This document shows positions 43,895 through 53,428 of a DNA stretch of 53,428 nucleotides, piece by piece. Position 1 is the stretch's first letter. Every line of letters begins with the position of its first letter. Location of the stretch: positions 1 to 53,428 of the forward strand of contig JAGXFG010000129.1 of the NCBI GenBank assembly GCA_024637395.1, read 5' to 3'. This stretch comes from Burkholderiaceae bacterium. Its GTDB lineage: Bacteria > Pseudomonadota > Gammaproteobacteria > Burkholderiales > Burkholderiaceae_E. The translations under genes were made by a program, and so were the position numbers. The notes under the pieces are model-generated. The model worked only from the letters and a program-made list of their open reading frames with translations, was not told the origin of the DNA and did not search any database.

Positions 43895-44680
43895 CTACGC
43901 CCTGATCGAGCCGCGGGCAGCCTTTGCCGAATCGCGCAGGAGATCGATCGCCAGCGCCGCGGCCGCCAAGCCCATCGCGGCGGTCACCGTCACGATCGAG
44001 CCGTAGCCGGCGCAGCTGAGCGCGGTGCCCGGTTCAACCAGTGGGGCTGATTCGCCCCCCAGCCCCAGTGGCAACTCGGTGCTGTAGATCGCGGTCACCC
44101 CGAACGCGCCCCGTCCGGCACGCGGAAAGTCGTAGCTCCGGCGCAAGCGCGCGCGCACCGACGCCAGCAGGGCATCTCCCTTGGTGCTGGCGAGATCCTC
44201 GCGGCGCAACGCCAGCGGGTCGATGCGCCCACCGGCCGCACCGCAGACCACGATCGGCTGGGCCCGCGAGCCGCAATGCGCGATCAGCGCCGCCTTGGCC
44301 GACGCGCCGTCGATGGCGTCGAGCACAATGGCAGGAGAACCGGGCACCAGGTCCGCGACGTTGTCGGGCGAAACGAAATCGTCGACGCACTCGACCCGGC
44401 ACTGCGGCGCGATGTCGGCGATGCGCGCCGCCATCACCTCGATCTTGGCCGCGCCCAGCGTCGATTCGAGCGCCAGGACCTGCCGGTTGACGTTGGACAC
44501 CGCTACGTGGTCCAGGTCGATCAGCGTCAGCCGCCCGAGGCCCGAGCGGGCGAGCGCCTCGGCAGCCCACGAACCGACTCCGCCGACGCCGATCACGACC
44601 ACGTGGGCGGCGCGCAAGCGCGCCAGGCCGTCCTCTCCGAACAGCCGGGCAACCCCGCCGAAGCGGCGTTCCTCGTCCAC
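43895..44680 (-). CDS. tcdA: tRNA threonylcarbamoyladenosine dehydratase TcdA (ThiF/E1-like)
   Basis: This 261-residue E1-like ATPase cyclises t6A37 of tRNAs to ct6A. RRFGGVARLFGEDGLARLR at the start and the ATP loop GVGGVGSW at 31-38 are typical. DLDHVAVSNVNRQV binds ATP, and DAIDGASAKAALIAHC is the family block. A C-terminal membrane-like segment ends the protein. No CsdA/CsdE partner is next to it. It lies two bases from the quinone-reductase gene upstream. Confidence 0.9.
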   Translation of the reverse strand: MDEERRFGGVARLFGEDGLARLRAAHVVVIGVGGVGSWAAEALARSGLGRLTLIDLDHVAVSNVNRQVLALESTLGAAKIEVMAARIADIAPQCRVECVDDFVSPDNVADLVPGSPAIVLDAIDGASAKAALIAHCGSRAQPIVVCGAAGGRIDPLALRREDLASTKGDALLASVRARLRRSYDFPRAGRGAFGVTAIYSTELPLGLGGESAPLVEPGTALSCAGYGSIVTVTAAMGLAAAALAIDLLRDSAKAARGSIRA

Positions 44681-44682
44681 GC

Positions 44683-45651
44683 TCAGGGAATCAGCAGTGT
44701 CGATCCCGTCGTCTTGCGGCTCTCCAGGTCGAGGTGCGCCTGCACCGCGTCAGAGAGCGGGTAGCGCTGGTCGATGCGGATCTTGACCTTGCCGGAACCG
44801 ACCATCCGGAACAGGCGGGCGGCCATTTCCTCGAGCGTCGCGCGATTCGCGGTATGCGCCATCAGCGAGGGCCGGGTGAGGAAGAGCGAGCCGCGCAATG
44901 CAGTCAGCGGCACCGGCGGCACGGCCCCGGAAGCGCTGCCGAAACTCACCATCGTGCCAAACGGCTGGAGGCAGTCGAGCGAGGTCTGGAAGGTGTCCTT
45001 GCCGACCGAGTCATACACCACCGGCACCATCGCGCCACCCGTAATCTCGCGCACCCGTTCGACCACGTTCTCCTTGCGATAGAGAATCACATGATCGCAG
45101 CCATGGGCGCGGGCCAGCTTGGCCTTCTCCTCGGAACCGACCGTGCCGATCACGGTCACCCCGAGGGCCTTGGCCCACTGGGTCGCGAACAGGCCAACCC
45201 CGCCGGCAACGGCGTGCCACAGGACGGTTTGGCCCTCGCGCACCGCGAAGCTGCGATGCAGCAGGTATTCCGCAGTCAGGCCCTTCAGCATCATCGCCGC
45301 TGCGGCGTCGAAATCAATGGTGTTGGGCAGCTTGACCAGCGAATTGGTTGCCATGTTGCGCGCCTGGCAGTAGGAGCCCGGCGGTTGCCCCGCGTAGGCG
45401 ACGCGGTCGCCTGGACGCAGGTGGTTGATTTCCGAACCGACCGCGGTGACCACGCCGGCGCCCTCGAGGCCCAGCCCGGCCGGCAGCGGCATCGGATACA
45501 GACCGGTGCGAAAGTAGACGTCGATGTAGTTCAGCCCGATCGCGTGATGACGAATCTGTACCTCCTGCGGCCCAGGCGCGGCAAGGTCGACGTCGACCAG
45601 CTTCATTACCTCGGGGCCGCCGGTCTCTTCAATGCGGATTGCTTTTGTCAT
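44683..45651 (-). CDS. qor: NADPH:quinone reductase, zinc-free MDR family
   Basis: This 322-residue medium-chain dehydrogenase/reductase of the QOR type reduces quinones with NADPH. The N-terminal catalytic domain has GLNYIDVYFRTGLYPMPLPAGLGLEGAGVV. The cofactor loop is AVAGGVGLFATQWAKALGVTVIGTVGSEEK, and the C-terminal block is LDLESRKTTGSTLLIP. No zinc-ligand Cys pattern is present. It is encoded two bases upstream of tcdA on the same strand. Confidence 0.92.
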   Translation of the reverse strand: MTKAIRIEETGGPEVMKLVDVDLAAPGPQEVQIRHHAIGLNYIDVYFRTGLYPMPLPAGLGLEGAGVVTAVGSEINHLRPGDRVAYAGQPPGSYCQARNMATNSLVKLPNTIDFDAAAAMMLKGLTAEYLLHRSFAVREGQTVLWHAVAGGVGLFATQWAKALGVTVIGTVGSEEKAKLARAHGCDHVILYRKENVVERVREITGGAMVPVVYDSVGKDTFQTSLDCLQPFGTMVSFGSASGAVPPVPLTALRGSLFLTRPSLMAHTANRATLEEMAARLFRMVGSGKVKIRIDQRYPLSDAVQAHLDLESRKTTGSTLLIP

Positions 45652-45773
45652 GTCTATCTCCTGTACTTCGCAGTAGTCCTGTCAGTCCCGGTCATGGTAG
45701 CCGGAAAATATTCGCTCGCAGCGGCGCGGCCCGACCAGGCAGGGGCGCAGCCGCGCCCGTGCCAGCGGCCGGG

Positions 45774-46553
45774 TCAGAAGGTCCCGGGATAGGCGCCACC
45801 GTCGATCAGGAAATTCTGTCCGGTAACGTAGCTGGCCTGGCTGCTGCAGAGGTAGGCGCAGGCCTGCCCGAATTCCTCGGCCGTCCCGAGGCGCCCAGCC
45901 GGCACGGAACTGACTCGGCGCTTGAGCGCCTCCTCGTATTCGATCCCGCTATTCTTGGCCATGGTCGAGATGTTGGCACGCAGCCGGTCGGTGTCGAACA
46001 CCCCCGGCAGCAGGTTGTTCATGGTCACGTTCTGCGCCGCAGTCTTGCGCCCGATGCCGGCGATGAATCCGGTCAGTCCGGCGCGCGCGCCGTTGGACAG
46101 GCCCAGGATTTCGATCGGCGCCTTGACCGCGCTCGAAGTGATGTTGACGATGCGCCCGAACTTGCGTTCGAGCATCGCGTCGAGGGTGGCCTTGATCAGT
46201 TCGATCGGCGTGAGCATGTTGGCGTCGAGCGCCTTGATCCAGTCGTCGCGGGTGAACTTGCGAAAGTCCCCCGGGGGCGGACCGCCGGCATTGTTGACCA
46301 GGATGTCGATCTGGGGCGCCGCGGCCAGTGCCTGCGCCCGCCCGGCCTCGGTGGTGATGTCACACGCCACGGCGCGCACCTCGACCCCGGTCTCGTCGCG
46401 CAGCCGCTTCGCCGCCTGTTCGAGCGCATCCGCTGAACGCGCGTTGATCACCAGGTTGACGCCCTCGCCGGCCAGCGCCCGCGCGCAGCCGTAGCCGAGC
46501 CCCTTGCTCGAACCGCACACCAGCGCCCAGCGCCCCCGAATTCCATAGTCCAT
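45774..46553 (-). CDS. Short-chain dehydrogenase/reductase with altered YxxxK site
   Basis: This 259-residue Rossmann oxidoreductase has cofactor motif GSSKGLGYG at 14-22 and NNAGGPPPG at 87. The catalytic Ser is at 140-141 (NITSSAVK). Where the Tyr-xxx-Lys pair is expected, the sequence reads SNGAR (153-157), so Ser and Arg stand in place of Tyr and Lys. This pattern is shared, as far as recalled, by a proteobacterial SDR subgroup, and classical proton transfer is doubtful. The C-terminal YLCSSQASYVTGQNFLIDGG is canonical. The gene is 12 bases downstream of an EamA transporter gene. Confidence 0.87.
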   Translation of the reverse strand: MDYGIRGRWALVCGSSKGLGYGCARALAGEGVNLVINARSADALEQAAKRLRDETGVEVRAVACDITTEAGRAQALAAAPQIDILVNNAGGPPPGDFRKFTRDDWIKALDANMLTPIELIKATLDAMLERKFGRIVNITSSAVKAPIEILGLSNGARAGLTGFIAGIGRKTAAQNVTMNNLLPGVFDTDRLRANISTMAKNSGIEYEEALKRRVSSVPAGRLGTAEEFGQACAYLCSSQASYVTGQNFLIDGGAYPGTF

Positions 46554-46565
46554 TCCCTTCTCCTC

Positions 46566-47498
46566 TCAGTTGAATTTCCTGCTGCCCAGAACCAGCATCC
46601 CGGCGATTACGATGGCGGTGCCCAACAACTGCGCCGCCGACACCGGTTCGTCGAGAAATAATGCACCCATTGCAATTGTGGCTGCCGGGCCGATCATCCC
46701 GGTCTGCGATGCCGCCGCCGAGCCGATGCGTTCGACCGCGATCATTATCAGGAACACCGGCGCGACCGTGCACAGCACGGCGTTGAGCAGCGACATCCAG
46801 TAGACCGCCGAGGGCTGCGACAACAAGGCGCCGGCGTCGAGAACCAGCGCCTGTCCGATGCACGCCACCGAAGCAACCATGCTGGCGTACGAGGTCAGGC
46901 GCAAGGCGCCGAGACGCTTCACCAGTTCCCCGCTCGCGACCAGGTATACCGCATATGAGCTCGCGCTGCCAAACACCAGCAACGCCCCGAGGGTCACGTT
47001 GGCGCCGGTGAGGCTGACGTCGTGCCAGAAGACGAACACCACACCGGTATAGGCCAGCGCCATCGCGATCCAGTCGCGCGCTTCGATTCGGCGGCGCAGC
47101 AGCACCGCCGAGAGGAATACCACTATGGTCGGGCTCAGGTACAGGATTACCCGCTCCAGCCCTACCGTCACGTATTGCAGTCCGAGGAAGTCGAGAAAGC
47201 TCGCGAGGTAATAGCCGCACAGCCCGATCGCCGCCACCCGCCAGCGATCTCCCGGGAGCCACCGCACCGGCCGGCGCACCCCGACATACCATGCGACCAG
47301 GACGAAGAACGGCAGCGCCATGGCCATGCGCAGCGCCAGGAAAGTCACCGGATCGATGTTGTAGCGATAGGCCAGCTTGACGATGATCGCCTTGCCCGAG
47401 ACGAGCATGGCGCCGGCTGCCGCCAGTCCCAGGCCAACCAGAAAGCGGCGCCTGGCGTCGGCTGGCGTATCAGCCACCGCCAGCGAGATCGACCCCAT
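46566..47498 (-). CDS. EamA/DMT-family metabolite exporter
   Basis: This 310-residue inner-membrane carrier has ten helices arranged as two five-helix EamA repeats. The repeats are seen from about residues 20-150 (AMLVSGKAIIVKLAYRY, LEYLSPTIVVFLSAVLLRR-type end) and 160-300 (VFGSASSYAVYLVASGE, GMIGPAATIAMGALFLDEPVSAAQLLGTAIVIAGM). The second-repeat signature DEPV is clear. It sits five bases after the HerA-like gene and just before the SDR, and may export a product of that neighbourhood. Substrate unknown. Confidence 0.9.
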   Translation of the reverse strand: MGSISLAVADTPADARRRFLVGLGLAAAGAMLVSGKAIIVKLAYRYNIDPVTFLALRMAMALPFFVLVAWYVGVRRPVRWLPGDRWRVAAIGLCGYYLASFLDFLGLQYVTVGLERVILYLSPTIVVFLSAVLLRRRIEARDWIAMALAYTGVVFVFWHDVSLTGANVTLGALLVFGSASSYAVYLVASGELVKRLGALRLTSYASMVASVACIGQALVLDAGALLSQPSAVYWMSLLNAVLCTVAPVFLIMIAVERIGSAAASQTGMIGPAATIAMGALFLDEPVSAAQLLGTAIVIAGMLVLGSRKFN

Positions 47499-47503
47499 TT
47501 GAT

Positions 47504-49033
47504 CTAGCGTTTGCCGCCGGACCCGAAGATCGATCCCAGCAACCCGCGCACGATCTGACGCCCGACAGTTGTGCCGATGGTCCGGGCCGCGCTCTTCGCC
47601 GCCGCCTCGATCAGCGAGTCCTTGCGGCCGCTGCCGCCGAGCATCCCGCCCAGGATGCCGCCACCGCCAGAGCTCGCGCTGCTGCGCTCAGCTTTCAGGG
47701 CCGCGGCAGCTGCTACCTCCTTGGCGGCGGCCTCGGCCTTGGCCGTGGCCGCGACCATTAGTTTTTCGTACGCCGACTCCCGATCCAGCGCCTGGTCATA
47801 GACGCCGGCGACGATCGAGTTGCGCACCAATACGGCGCGGGCAGCGTCGTCGATCGGGCCGATCCTTGAGGCGGGCGCCATCATGAATGCCCGCTCGACC
47901 ACCTGGGGACGGCCCTTGGCGTCGAGCATCGAGACCAGGGCTTCGCCGACCCCGAGTTCGGTGATCGCCTGTTCGGCGTCAAGCTTGGGGTTGGTGCGCA
48001 TGGTCTGGGCGGCGGCGCGCACGGCCTTCTGGTCGCGCGCGGTAAAGGCGCGCAGCGCGTGCTGCACCCGGTTGCCGAGCTGTCCAAGCACGGTATCCGG
48101 GATGTCGATCGGATTCTGGGTGACGAAGTAGACCCCGACGCCCTTGGAGCGAATCAGCCGCACTACCTGTTCGACCTTCTCGAGCAAAGCCTTGGGGGCA
48201 TCGTTGAAGAGCAGGTGCGCCTCGTCGAAGAAGAACACGAGGCGCGGTTTGTCAGGATCACCAATCTCGGGCAGGTGCTCGAATAACTCGGAGAGCAGCC
48301 AGAGCAGGAACGCGGCGTAGAGGCGCGGCGCGTTCATCAGCTGGTCGGCGGCCATGATGTTGATCAACCCCAGGCCAGCCGTGTCGGTCTGCATCAGGTC
48401 GTCGATGTTGAGCATCGGCTCGCCGAAGAAGTGGTCGGCACCCTGCGCGTCGAGCGCCAGCAAGCCGCGCTGGATCGCGCCGATCGACGCGCTCGAGACA
48501 TTGCCGTATTCGGTGGTGAAAGAGCGCGCGTTTTCGCCGACGAACTGCAGCATCGCGCGCAGGTCCTTGGCGTCGAGCAGCAGCATCCCGCGCTCGTCAG
48601 CGATCTTGAAGACCAGTTGCAGCACCCCCTCCTGGGTCTCGTTGAGGCCCAGCATTCGCGCCAGCAAGATCGGCCCCATGTCGGAGACGGTGGCACGCAA
48701 AGGGTGCCCCTTCTTGCCGAAGACGTCCCAGAGCGTGACCGGGAAGCCCCGGAACTCCGGAGTCGGCAGGCCCAGGCGCTCCAGGCGTTCGGCCAGCTTG
48801 GCAGAATGGGCGCCGGCCGCCGACAGCCCGGTCAGGTCGCCCTTGACGTCGGACATGAAGACCGGCACCCCGATCGCCGAGAAACGTTCGGCCAGCACCT
48901 GCAGAGTCACGGTCTTGCCGGTTCCGGTAGCCCCGGTGATCAGTCCATGGCGGTTGGCCAGGGCGGGCAGCAGCGCCAATTCCATATCGGCGTTGCGGGC
49001 GATAGGTAGTGACTGGGCAGCGATTGCGGTCAT
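47504..49033 (-). CDS. HerA/YjgR-like P-loop ATPase (DUF853)
   Basis: This 509-residue DUF853 protein is related to HerA/FtsK-type hexameric ATPases and to E. coli YjgR. Walker A GATGTGKT is at 34-41 and Walker [13 protein letters not shown] at about 265. [37 protein letters not shown], and the arginine region [17 protein letters not shown] match the family. The C-terminal 90 residues are Ala/Glu-rich coiled coil and Gly/Ser-rich, ending [10 protein letters not shown]. It lacks the HAS barrel of true HerA. Function is not settled. Confidence 0.9.
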   Translation of the reverse strand: MTAIAAQSLPIARNADMELALLPALANRHGLITGATGTGKTVTLQVLAERFSAIGVPVFMSDVKGDLTGLSAAGAHSAKLAERLERLGLPTPEFRGFPVTLWDVFGKKGHPLRATVSDMGPILLARMLGLNETQEGVLQLVFKIADERGMLLLDAKDLRAMLQFVGENARSFTTEYGNVSSASIGAIQRGLLALDAQGADHFFGEPMLNIDDLMQTDTAGLGLINIMAADQLMNAPRLYAAFLLWLLSELFEHLPEIGDPDKPRLVFFFDEAHLLFNDAPKALLEKVEQVVRLIRSKGVGVYFVTQNPIDIPDTVLGQLGNRVQHALRAFTARDQKAVRAAAQTMRTNPKLDAEQAITELGVGEALVSMLDAKGRPQVVERAFMMAPASRIGPIDDAARAVLVRNSIVAGVYDQALDRESAYEKLMVAATAKAEAAAKEVAAAAALKAERSSASSGGGGILGGMLGGSGRKDSLIEAAAKSAARTIGTTVGRQIVRGLLGSIFGSGGKR

Positions 49034-49139
49034 GGTTCGGATGGTAAAATCAGAGGTTTAGTGGGCACGGTCCAGACTTGGATTCTGCCTCATCCCGACC
49101 TAGCGGCGGGAAAACCCCTAAGGCACAAGGCAGGACGCA

Positions 49140-49865
49140 ATGGCTGGGCATTCCAAGTGGGCGAATATCAAGCACAAGAAGGAACGTTCGGACGCGAAGC
49201 GCGGCAAGATCTTCACGCGTGTAATCAAGGAAATCAACGTCGCGGCCAAGCTCGGCGGTCCTGACCCGGACGCCAACCCGCGACTGCGCCTGGCGATCGA
49301 CAAGGCCTCCGAGGCCAACATGCCCAAGGATACAGTGACTCGGGCGATCCAGCGCGGTTCGGGCGATGTCGAGGGCGCGAACTACGAGGAGATCCGCTAC
49401 GAGGGCTACGGCGTCGCGGGAGCGGCAATCATAGTCGACTGCCTGACCGACAACCGCACCCGCACGGTGGCCGACGTACGCCACGCCTTTTCGAAGAACG
49501 GCGGCAATCTCGGCACCGACGGCTCGGTCGCATTCATGTTCAAGCACTGCGGGCAATTCCTGTTCCCACCGGGCACTTCCGAGGAAGCGGTCATGGAAGC
49601 CGCAGTGGCGGCTGGCGCCGAGGATGTGATCAGCGACGACGAGGGCGGGGTCGAAGTGATCTGCGCACCGGTCGATTTCGCCGCGGTCAAGGATGCTCTG
49701 GCCAAGGCCGGGCTCAAGGCCGAAATCGCCGAAGTGACCATGAAGGCCCTGACCGAGACCGAGTACTCCGGCGAAGACGGCGAAAGCCTGCAGACGCTGC
49801 TGGATGCTCTCGAGAACCTCGACGACGTGCAACAGGTCTACACCAACGCAATCATCGACTCGTGA
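49140..49865 (+). CDS. yebC: YebC/PmpR-family protein
   Basis: This 241-residue protein belongs to the YebC/PmpR/TACO1 family, whose members act as transcription regulators or as translation factors that help ribosomes through proline-rich stretches. The hallmark N-terminus [14 protein letters not shown] and the block [17 protein letters not shown] are visible, as are [23 protein letters not shown] and [11 protein letters not shown]. Length is standard. It heads a cluster with purD, hemF, nadD and rsfS. In many proteobacteria the gene instead neighbours ruvC. A TAAAAT hexamer at 49045 in the divergent gap may be its -10. Confidence 0.95.
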   Translation: MAGHSKWANIKHKKERSDAKRGKIFTRVIKEINVAAKLGGPDPDANPRLRLAIDKASEANMPKDTVTRAIQRGSGDVEGANYEEIRYEGYGVAGAAIIVDCLTDNRTRTVADVRHAFSKNGGNLGTDGSVAFMFKHCGQFLFPPGTSEEAVMEAAVAAGAEDVISDDEGGVEVICAPVDFAAVKDALAKAGLKAEIAEVTMKALTETEYSGEDGESLQTLLDALENLDDVQQVYTNAIIDS

Positions 49866-49899
49866 ATTTGCAACTCGTACTCAGCCAAGGAACCCAGCC

Positions 49900-51207
49900 A
49901 TGAAACTGCTCGTAGTTGGCGGCGGCGGACGCGAACACGCGCTCGCCTGGCGGCTGGCCCAGTCACCGCGCGTCCAGAAGGTCTACGTCGCGCCGGGCAA
50001 TGGCGGCACGGCGCGCGAACCGGCGATCGAGAACCTGCCGCTGACCGGGCTGGAGGAACTCGCCCGCTTCGCTGCCGACGAGGGCATCGCGTTTACCGTG
50101 GTCGGTCCCGAGGGGCCGCTGGCAGCCGGGATTGTCGACCTGTTTCGCTCCCGCGAGTTGCCGATCTTCGGTCCGACCCGGGCGGCGGCGCAGCTTGAAT
50201 CGTCGAAGGATTTCGCCAAGGCGTTCATGCTTCGCCACGGTATTCCGACCGCCGACTACCAGACCTTTAGCGATGCCCAGGCCGCCCGTGACTATGTCGC
50301 TGCGCGCGGTGCGCCGATCGTGATCAAGGCCGACGGCCTGGCCGCCGGCAAGGGCGTAGTCGTCGCCCAGACGGTGGCGGAGGCGCACGCCGCGATCGAC
50401 GCCATGCTCGGCGACGCCTCCTTCGGCGCAGCCGGTTCCCGGGTCGTGATCGAGGACTTCCTGGTCGGCGAGGAAGCCAGCTTCATCGTGATGGTTGACG
50501 GATCCAACGTCCTGACCCTCGCGAGCAGCCAGGACCACAAGCGCCTGCTCGATGGCGACCAGGGTCCCAACACCGGCGGGATGGGCGCCTATTCCCCGGC
50601 CCCGCTGGTAACCCCGGAAATCTATGCCCGGGTGCTGCGCGAGATCATTCGCCCGACAGTCGAGGGCATGGCGGCCGAGGGCATCGCCTTCACCGGTTTC
50701 CTCTACGCCGGGCTGATGATCGACGCCACCGGCAATCCACGGGCGCTCGAATTCAACTGCCGGCTGGGTGACCCCGAAGCCCAGCCGATCATGATGCGGA
50801 TCAAGAGCGATTTCGCCGCCGTCATCGAACACGCCATCTCCGGCACGCTCGACGAGGTCGAACTCGAATGGGATCGGCGCACCGCCCTGGGAGTGGTGAT
50901 GTCGGCGCACGGCTACCCGGCCGATCCGCGCAAGGGCGACCGGATCGACGGCCTGCCGGCCCAGGACAATGCCATCGGTTCCGACTCCATGGTCTTCCAC
51001 GCCGGCACCGTCGAGCGCGACGGCCACCTGCTGACCAGCGGCGGGCGCGTGCTGTGTGTCACCGTGCTGGCCGATTCGGTGAAGATGGCCCAGAACCGGG
51101 CCTATGACGTGCTGCAGCACATCTCCTTTGACGGCATGCATTTCCGGCGCGATATCGGTCACCGGGCGATTGCCCGGCGCGCCGAGACCCGCCACGCGCA
51201 GGACTAG
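49900..51207 (+). CDS. purD: Phosphoribosylamine-glycine ligase PurD
   Basis: This 435-residue ATP-grasp enzyme makes glycinamide ribonucleotide in purine synthesis. It opens [19 protein letters not shown] and shows [16 protein letters not shown] and [18 protein letters not shown]. The ATP site is [18 protein letters not shown], followed by [26 protein letters not shown]. The metal ligands lie in [13 protein letters not shown]. The ATG at 49900 places the first Rossmann strand at residue 1; the earlier frame opening overlaps yebC. It lies 34 bases after yebC and four before hemF. Confidence 0.96.
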   Translation: MKLLVVGGGGREHALAWRLAQSPRVQKVYVAPGNGGTAREPAIENLPLTGLEELARFAADEGIAFTVVGPEGPLAAGIVDLFRSRELPIFGPTRAAAQLESSKDFAKAFMLRHGIPTADYQTFSDAQAARDYVAARGAPIVIKADGLAAGKGVVVAQTVAEAHAAIDAMLGDASFGAAGSRVVIEDFLVGEEASFIVMVDGSNVLTLASSQDHKRLLDGDQGPNTGGMGAYSPAPLVTPEIYARVLREIIRPTVEGMAAEGIAFTGFLYAGLMIDATGNPRALEFNCRLGDPEAQPIMMRIKSDFAAVIEHAISGTLDEVELEWDRRTALGVVMSAHGYPADPRKGDRIDGLPAQDNAIGSDSMVFHAGTVERDGHLLTSGGRVLCVTVLADSVKMAQNRAYDVLQHISFDGMHFRRDIGHRAIARRAETRHAQD

Positions 51208-51211
51208 ACCG

Positions 51212-52147
51212 ATGGGCGAGGCCGATACGTCAGCCAATCAGGCGCCGCGGATCACCGCGGTGCGCGATTTCCTGCAGGGACTGCAGCAGAAAATCGGCGA
51301 CCGGCTCCAGGCACTCGACACCGGGGAATTCATCGCCGAGCGCTGGGAAAGACCGGCCGGTGGCGGCGGGATCAGCCGGGTCATCGAGGACGGGTCGGTA
51401 TTCGAGCGCGGCGGCGTGCTGTTCTCCCATGTCATGGGCAAATCACTGCCGGCGACAGCGTCGGCCGCGCGGCCGCAGATCGCGGGCCGCAGCTTCGAGG
51501 CGATGGGGGTCTCGCTGGTGCTGCACCCGCGCAACCCGTTCGTTCCGACCACCCACCTCAACGTGCGCTTCTTTGTCGCGCACGCGCCCGAAGGCAGCGA
51601 AGAGGCGTCGGTGTGGTGGTTTGGCGGCGGCATGGACCTGACCCCCTACTACCCGTTCGAAAAGGACGTGGTGCGCTTCCACGCGGCCTGCAAGGAGGCG
51701 CTGACGCCATTTGGCGAGCAGTACCACCCGCGCTTCAAGAAGTGGTGCGACGAGTACTTCTTCCTGCCCCACCGCGGCGAGCCGCGCGGGGTCGGCGGGG
51801 TCTTCTTCGACGACCTCAGCGAACCCGGTTTCGAGACCTCGTTCGCGCTCACCCGCAGCGTCGCCGAAGCCTTCATCCCCGCCTACGCGCCCATCGTCGA
51901 GCGCCATCGCGACCGCCCCTACAGCGAGCGCGAGCGTGATTTCCAGCTTTATCGCCGCGGACGCTACGTCGAATTCAACCTGGTCTACGACCGCGGCACG
52001 CTCTTCGGGCTGCAATCGGGCGGGCGCACCGAATCGATCCTGGTGTCGATGCCGCCGCTCGCCAAGTGGCGCTACGACTGGCATCCCGAACCGGATTCGC
52101 CGGAAGCCCGACTCGCCGAGTTTTTGCGGCCACGCGAATGGGTCTGA
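51212..52147 (+). CDS. hemF: Oxygen-dependent coproporphyrinogen III oxidase HemF
   Basis: This 311-residue enzyme oxidatively decarboxylates coproporphyrinogen III to protoporphyrinogen IX using O2. Signatures are [58 protein letters not shown] and the C-terminal [35 protein letters not shown]. It implies aerobic growth. Its product feeds HemG, also encoded here. The gene starts four bases after purD and overlaps nadD by ten. Confidence 0.96.
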   Translation: MGEADTSANQAPRITAVRDFLQGLQQKIGDRLQALDTGEFIAERWERPAGGGGISRVIEDGSVFERGGVLFSHVMGKSLPATASAARPQIAGRSFEAMGVSLVLHPRNPFVPTTHLNVRFFVAHAPEGSEEASVWWFGGGMDLTPYYPFEKDVVRFHAACKEALTPFGEQYHPRFKKWCDEYFFLPHRGEPRGVGGVFFDDLSEPGFETSFALTRSVAEAFIPAYAPIVERHRDRPYSERERDFQLYRRGRYVEFNLVYDRGTLFGLQSGGRTESILVSMPPLAKWRYDWHPEPDSPEARLAEFLRPREWV

Positions 52148-52800
52148 CCCGCGCTGCCGGTCAGCGGCGCCGCATCGGCCTGCTCGGCGGCAGCTTCGAT
52201 CCGGTTCACGTCGGCCACATCGCTCTGGCCCGGGCGGCACAGAGCGCGCTGCTGCTCGACGAGCTGCGCTTCATTCCAGCCGGACTCGCGTGGCAAAAAG
52301 GCAACGCGGCGGCAAGCGCGAGCGATCGCGTCGCAATGCTGCAACTCGCGCTGGGGTCACAACCAGACTGGATCATCGACCAGTGCGAGGTACGACGCAC
52401 CGGCCCGAGCTACACCATCGACACGCTGCTCGAGCTCCGCGCAGGTCTGGGCCCGGAACCAGCCCTGGTGCTGTTGCTTGGCGCGGACCAGTTCCGCAAC
52501 CTCCCGAGCTGGCACCGATTCGACGAGTTGCCGCTGCACTGCCACCTGGCGGTGACCCAGCGCGCGCCGCGTCAGCTCAGCGCACTGCCGGAACCGCTCG
52601 AGGCGCTCCTTGCCCAGCGCGGCAGCGATGCCCTGCCCGATGCGCCGGCGGGCACCATAGTGTTCTTCACCATGCCCCCGGTGCCGGTCTCCTCGAGCGG
52701 CATCCGCGCGCAACTCGCCGCCGGGCAGCGCCCCGTCGAACTGTTGCCGCCGGGAGTTCTCGACTATATTGAACACAACCGCCTTTACCTACGGAGTTGA
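52138..52800 (+). CDS. nadD: Nicotinate-nucleotide adenylyltransferase NadD
   Basis: This 220-residue nucleotidyltransferase converts nicotinate mononucleotide and ATP to deamido-NAD. The active-site motif [15 protein letters not shown] is at residue 17, [14 protein letters not shown] in the middle, and [14 protein letters not shown] near the end (the second ATP motif). Start at ATG 52138, inside the last codons of hemF, implies coupled translation. The common nadD-rsfS order follows. Confidence 0.95.
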   Translation: MGLTRAAGQRRRIGLLGGSFDPVHVGHIALARAAQSALLLDELRFIPAGLAWQKGNAAASASDRVAMLQLALGSQPDWIIDQCEVRRTGPSYTIDTLLELRAGLGPEPALVLLLGADQFRNLPSWHRFDELPLHCHLAVTQRAPRQLSALPEPLEALLAQRGSDALPDAPAGTIVFFTMPPVPVSSSGIRAQLAAGQRPVELLPPGVLDYIEHNRLYLRS

Positions 52801-52808
52801 ACCACCGG

Positions 52809-53414
52809 ATGGATCTCACCAAGCTGCAACGGATCGTCGTCGACGCCCTTGATGACCTCAAGGCCCAGGACGTTCGCGTCTTCAATACCACCGCAATTAC
52901 CGGCATGTTCGATCGGGTCGTGATCGCCAGCGGCACCTCCAACCGTCAGACGCGGTCACTCGCCAGCCACGTCGCCGACAAGGTCAAGGCAGGCGGCGGA
53001 GAGGTGATTTCGATCGAAGGCGCTGAAACCGGCGAATGGGTGCTGGTCGACGCCGGGGACATCGTTGTACACGTCATGCAGCCGTCGATTCGCACCTACT
53101 ACAACCTCGAGGAAATCTGGGGCATCAAGCCGGTGCGGCTGAAGATCGGCGCCACGGCGGCGGCGAAACCGGCCGGCACGCGCAAGGCGGCACCGAAAGC
53201 GGCCGCAGCAAGCAAGGCAGCCCCCAAAGCCAGCGGAACCAAACCGAAAGCAGCAGCCGTCAAACCTAAGGCAGCAGCAACCAAGCCGAAAGCGGCAGGC
53301 ACCAAGCCGAAAGCGGCGGGCGCCAAGCCGAAAGCTGCAGGCACCAAGCCGAAGGCGACGGGCGCCAAGCCCGCGGGCGCGAAGCCGAAGACCACGCGCG
53401 CCAAGGCGCGCTGA
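52809..53414 (+). CDS. rsfS: Ribosomal silencing factor RsfS with Lys/Ala/Pro repeat tail
   Basis: Residues 1-115 of this 201-residue protein are a standard RsfS (YbeB) domain. RsfS binds uL14 and blocks subunit joining when nutrients are scarce. Visible landmarks are DLKAQDVRVFNT, FDRVVIASGTSNRQTRSLASHV, and GDIVVHVMQPSIRTYYNLEEIWG. Residues 116-201 are a disordered basic tail of KPKAAG-like repeats, resembling histone H1-like or PhaF tails, and far longer than the usual RsfS end. The ATG at 52809 gives the canonical start MDLTKLQ. A TTG at 52797 overlaps the nadD stop but is less likely. Confidence 0.93.
   Translation: MDLTKLQRIVVDALDDLKAQDVRVFNTTAITGMFDRVVIASGTSNRQTRSLASHVADKVKAGGGEVISIEGAETGEWVLVDAGDIVVHVMQPSIRTYYNLEEIWGIKPVRLKIGATAAAKPAGTRKAAPKAAAASKAAPKASGTKPKAAAVKPKAAATKPKAAGTKPKAAGAKPKAAGTKPKATGAKPAGAKPKTTRAKAR
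53238..53363 (+). repeat. Six tandem 21-bp coding repeats in the rsfS tail
   Basis: Six units of 21 bases encode (T/V/A)KPKA(A/T)(A/G). Units 3 and 4 differ by one base, while the outer units have more third-position changes, suggesting recent local duplication. A shortened unit follows at 53364-53378. The copy number may vary between strains. Confidence 0.8.
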
Positions 53415-53428
53415 GGCAGCCGGCCGGA

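Overview
The window is GC-rich DNA, roughly two-thirds G+C, and densely packed with bacterial chromosomal genes. Several features point to a betaproteobacterium of the Burkholderiales/Rhodocyclales type. These are the gene order yebC-purD-hemF-nadD-rsfS, a Bug-type TctABC tricarboxylate transporter, a QueE with the long CX14CX2C cluster loop, and a full-length cyclic beta-1,2-glucan synthase. This assignment is inferred from gene content; no rRNA or tRNA gene was seen.

Layout. 1-1322: an iron-uptake pair (cupredoxin, then FTR1 permease) with a dyad upstream. 1452-3366: an orphan 2-oxoacid dehydrogenase E1 alpha/beta pair whose beta subunit has an apparent N-terminal frameshift. 3367-5281: a non-coding stretch, a 39-codon ORF and a degenerate-GGDEF/EAL protein. 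5316-13882: an amine/polyamine metabolism island comprising a GABA-type aminotransferase, a divergent PuuR-like repressor, a nitrilase-family amidase, an ATP-grasp ligase, a C45 Ntn-hydrolase and a long Orn/Lys/Arg decarboxylase. 13943-18000: a cold-shock-like RRM protein, a thiamine-binding DUF77 protein and TctCBA. 18125-20835: HemG, DoxX and an M32 carboxypeptidase. 20906-25969: a complete branched-chain-type 2-oxoacid dehydrogenase operon (E1 alpha, E1 beta, E2, E3). 26211-29048: a small membrane protein and ModABC. 29165-38556: a hemolysin-III protein overlapping tail-to-tail with the cyclic glucan synthase. 38710-41173: queC, a triple-domain queD and queE. 41404-49033: a metallo-hydrolase, then a run of minus-strand genes (HerA-like ATPase, EamA exporter, SDR, quinone reductase, TcdA, methyltransferase, aldo/keto reductase). 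49140-53414: yebC, purD, hemF, nadD and rsfS, the last with a Lys/Ala/Pro repeat tail.

How the genes work together. The most unusual block is 5316-13882. It has the logic of the Puu pathway: make the amine, cap it with an acid using ATP, oxidise or transaminate, then hydrolyse the amide. However, the ligase and hydrolase come from unrelated families (ATP-grasp and C45). The repressor gene lies beside a DNA site resembling the PuuR operator. The island could encode a variant polyamine route or a small-molecule amide pathway. Other items worth a second look are the E1-beta frameshift, the three-domain QueD with only one apparently competent domain, a recurring CCGGCCGGA hairpin, the coupled small ORF before the EAL gene, and the repeat tail of RsfS.
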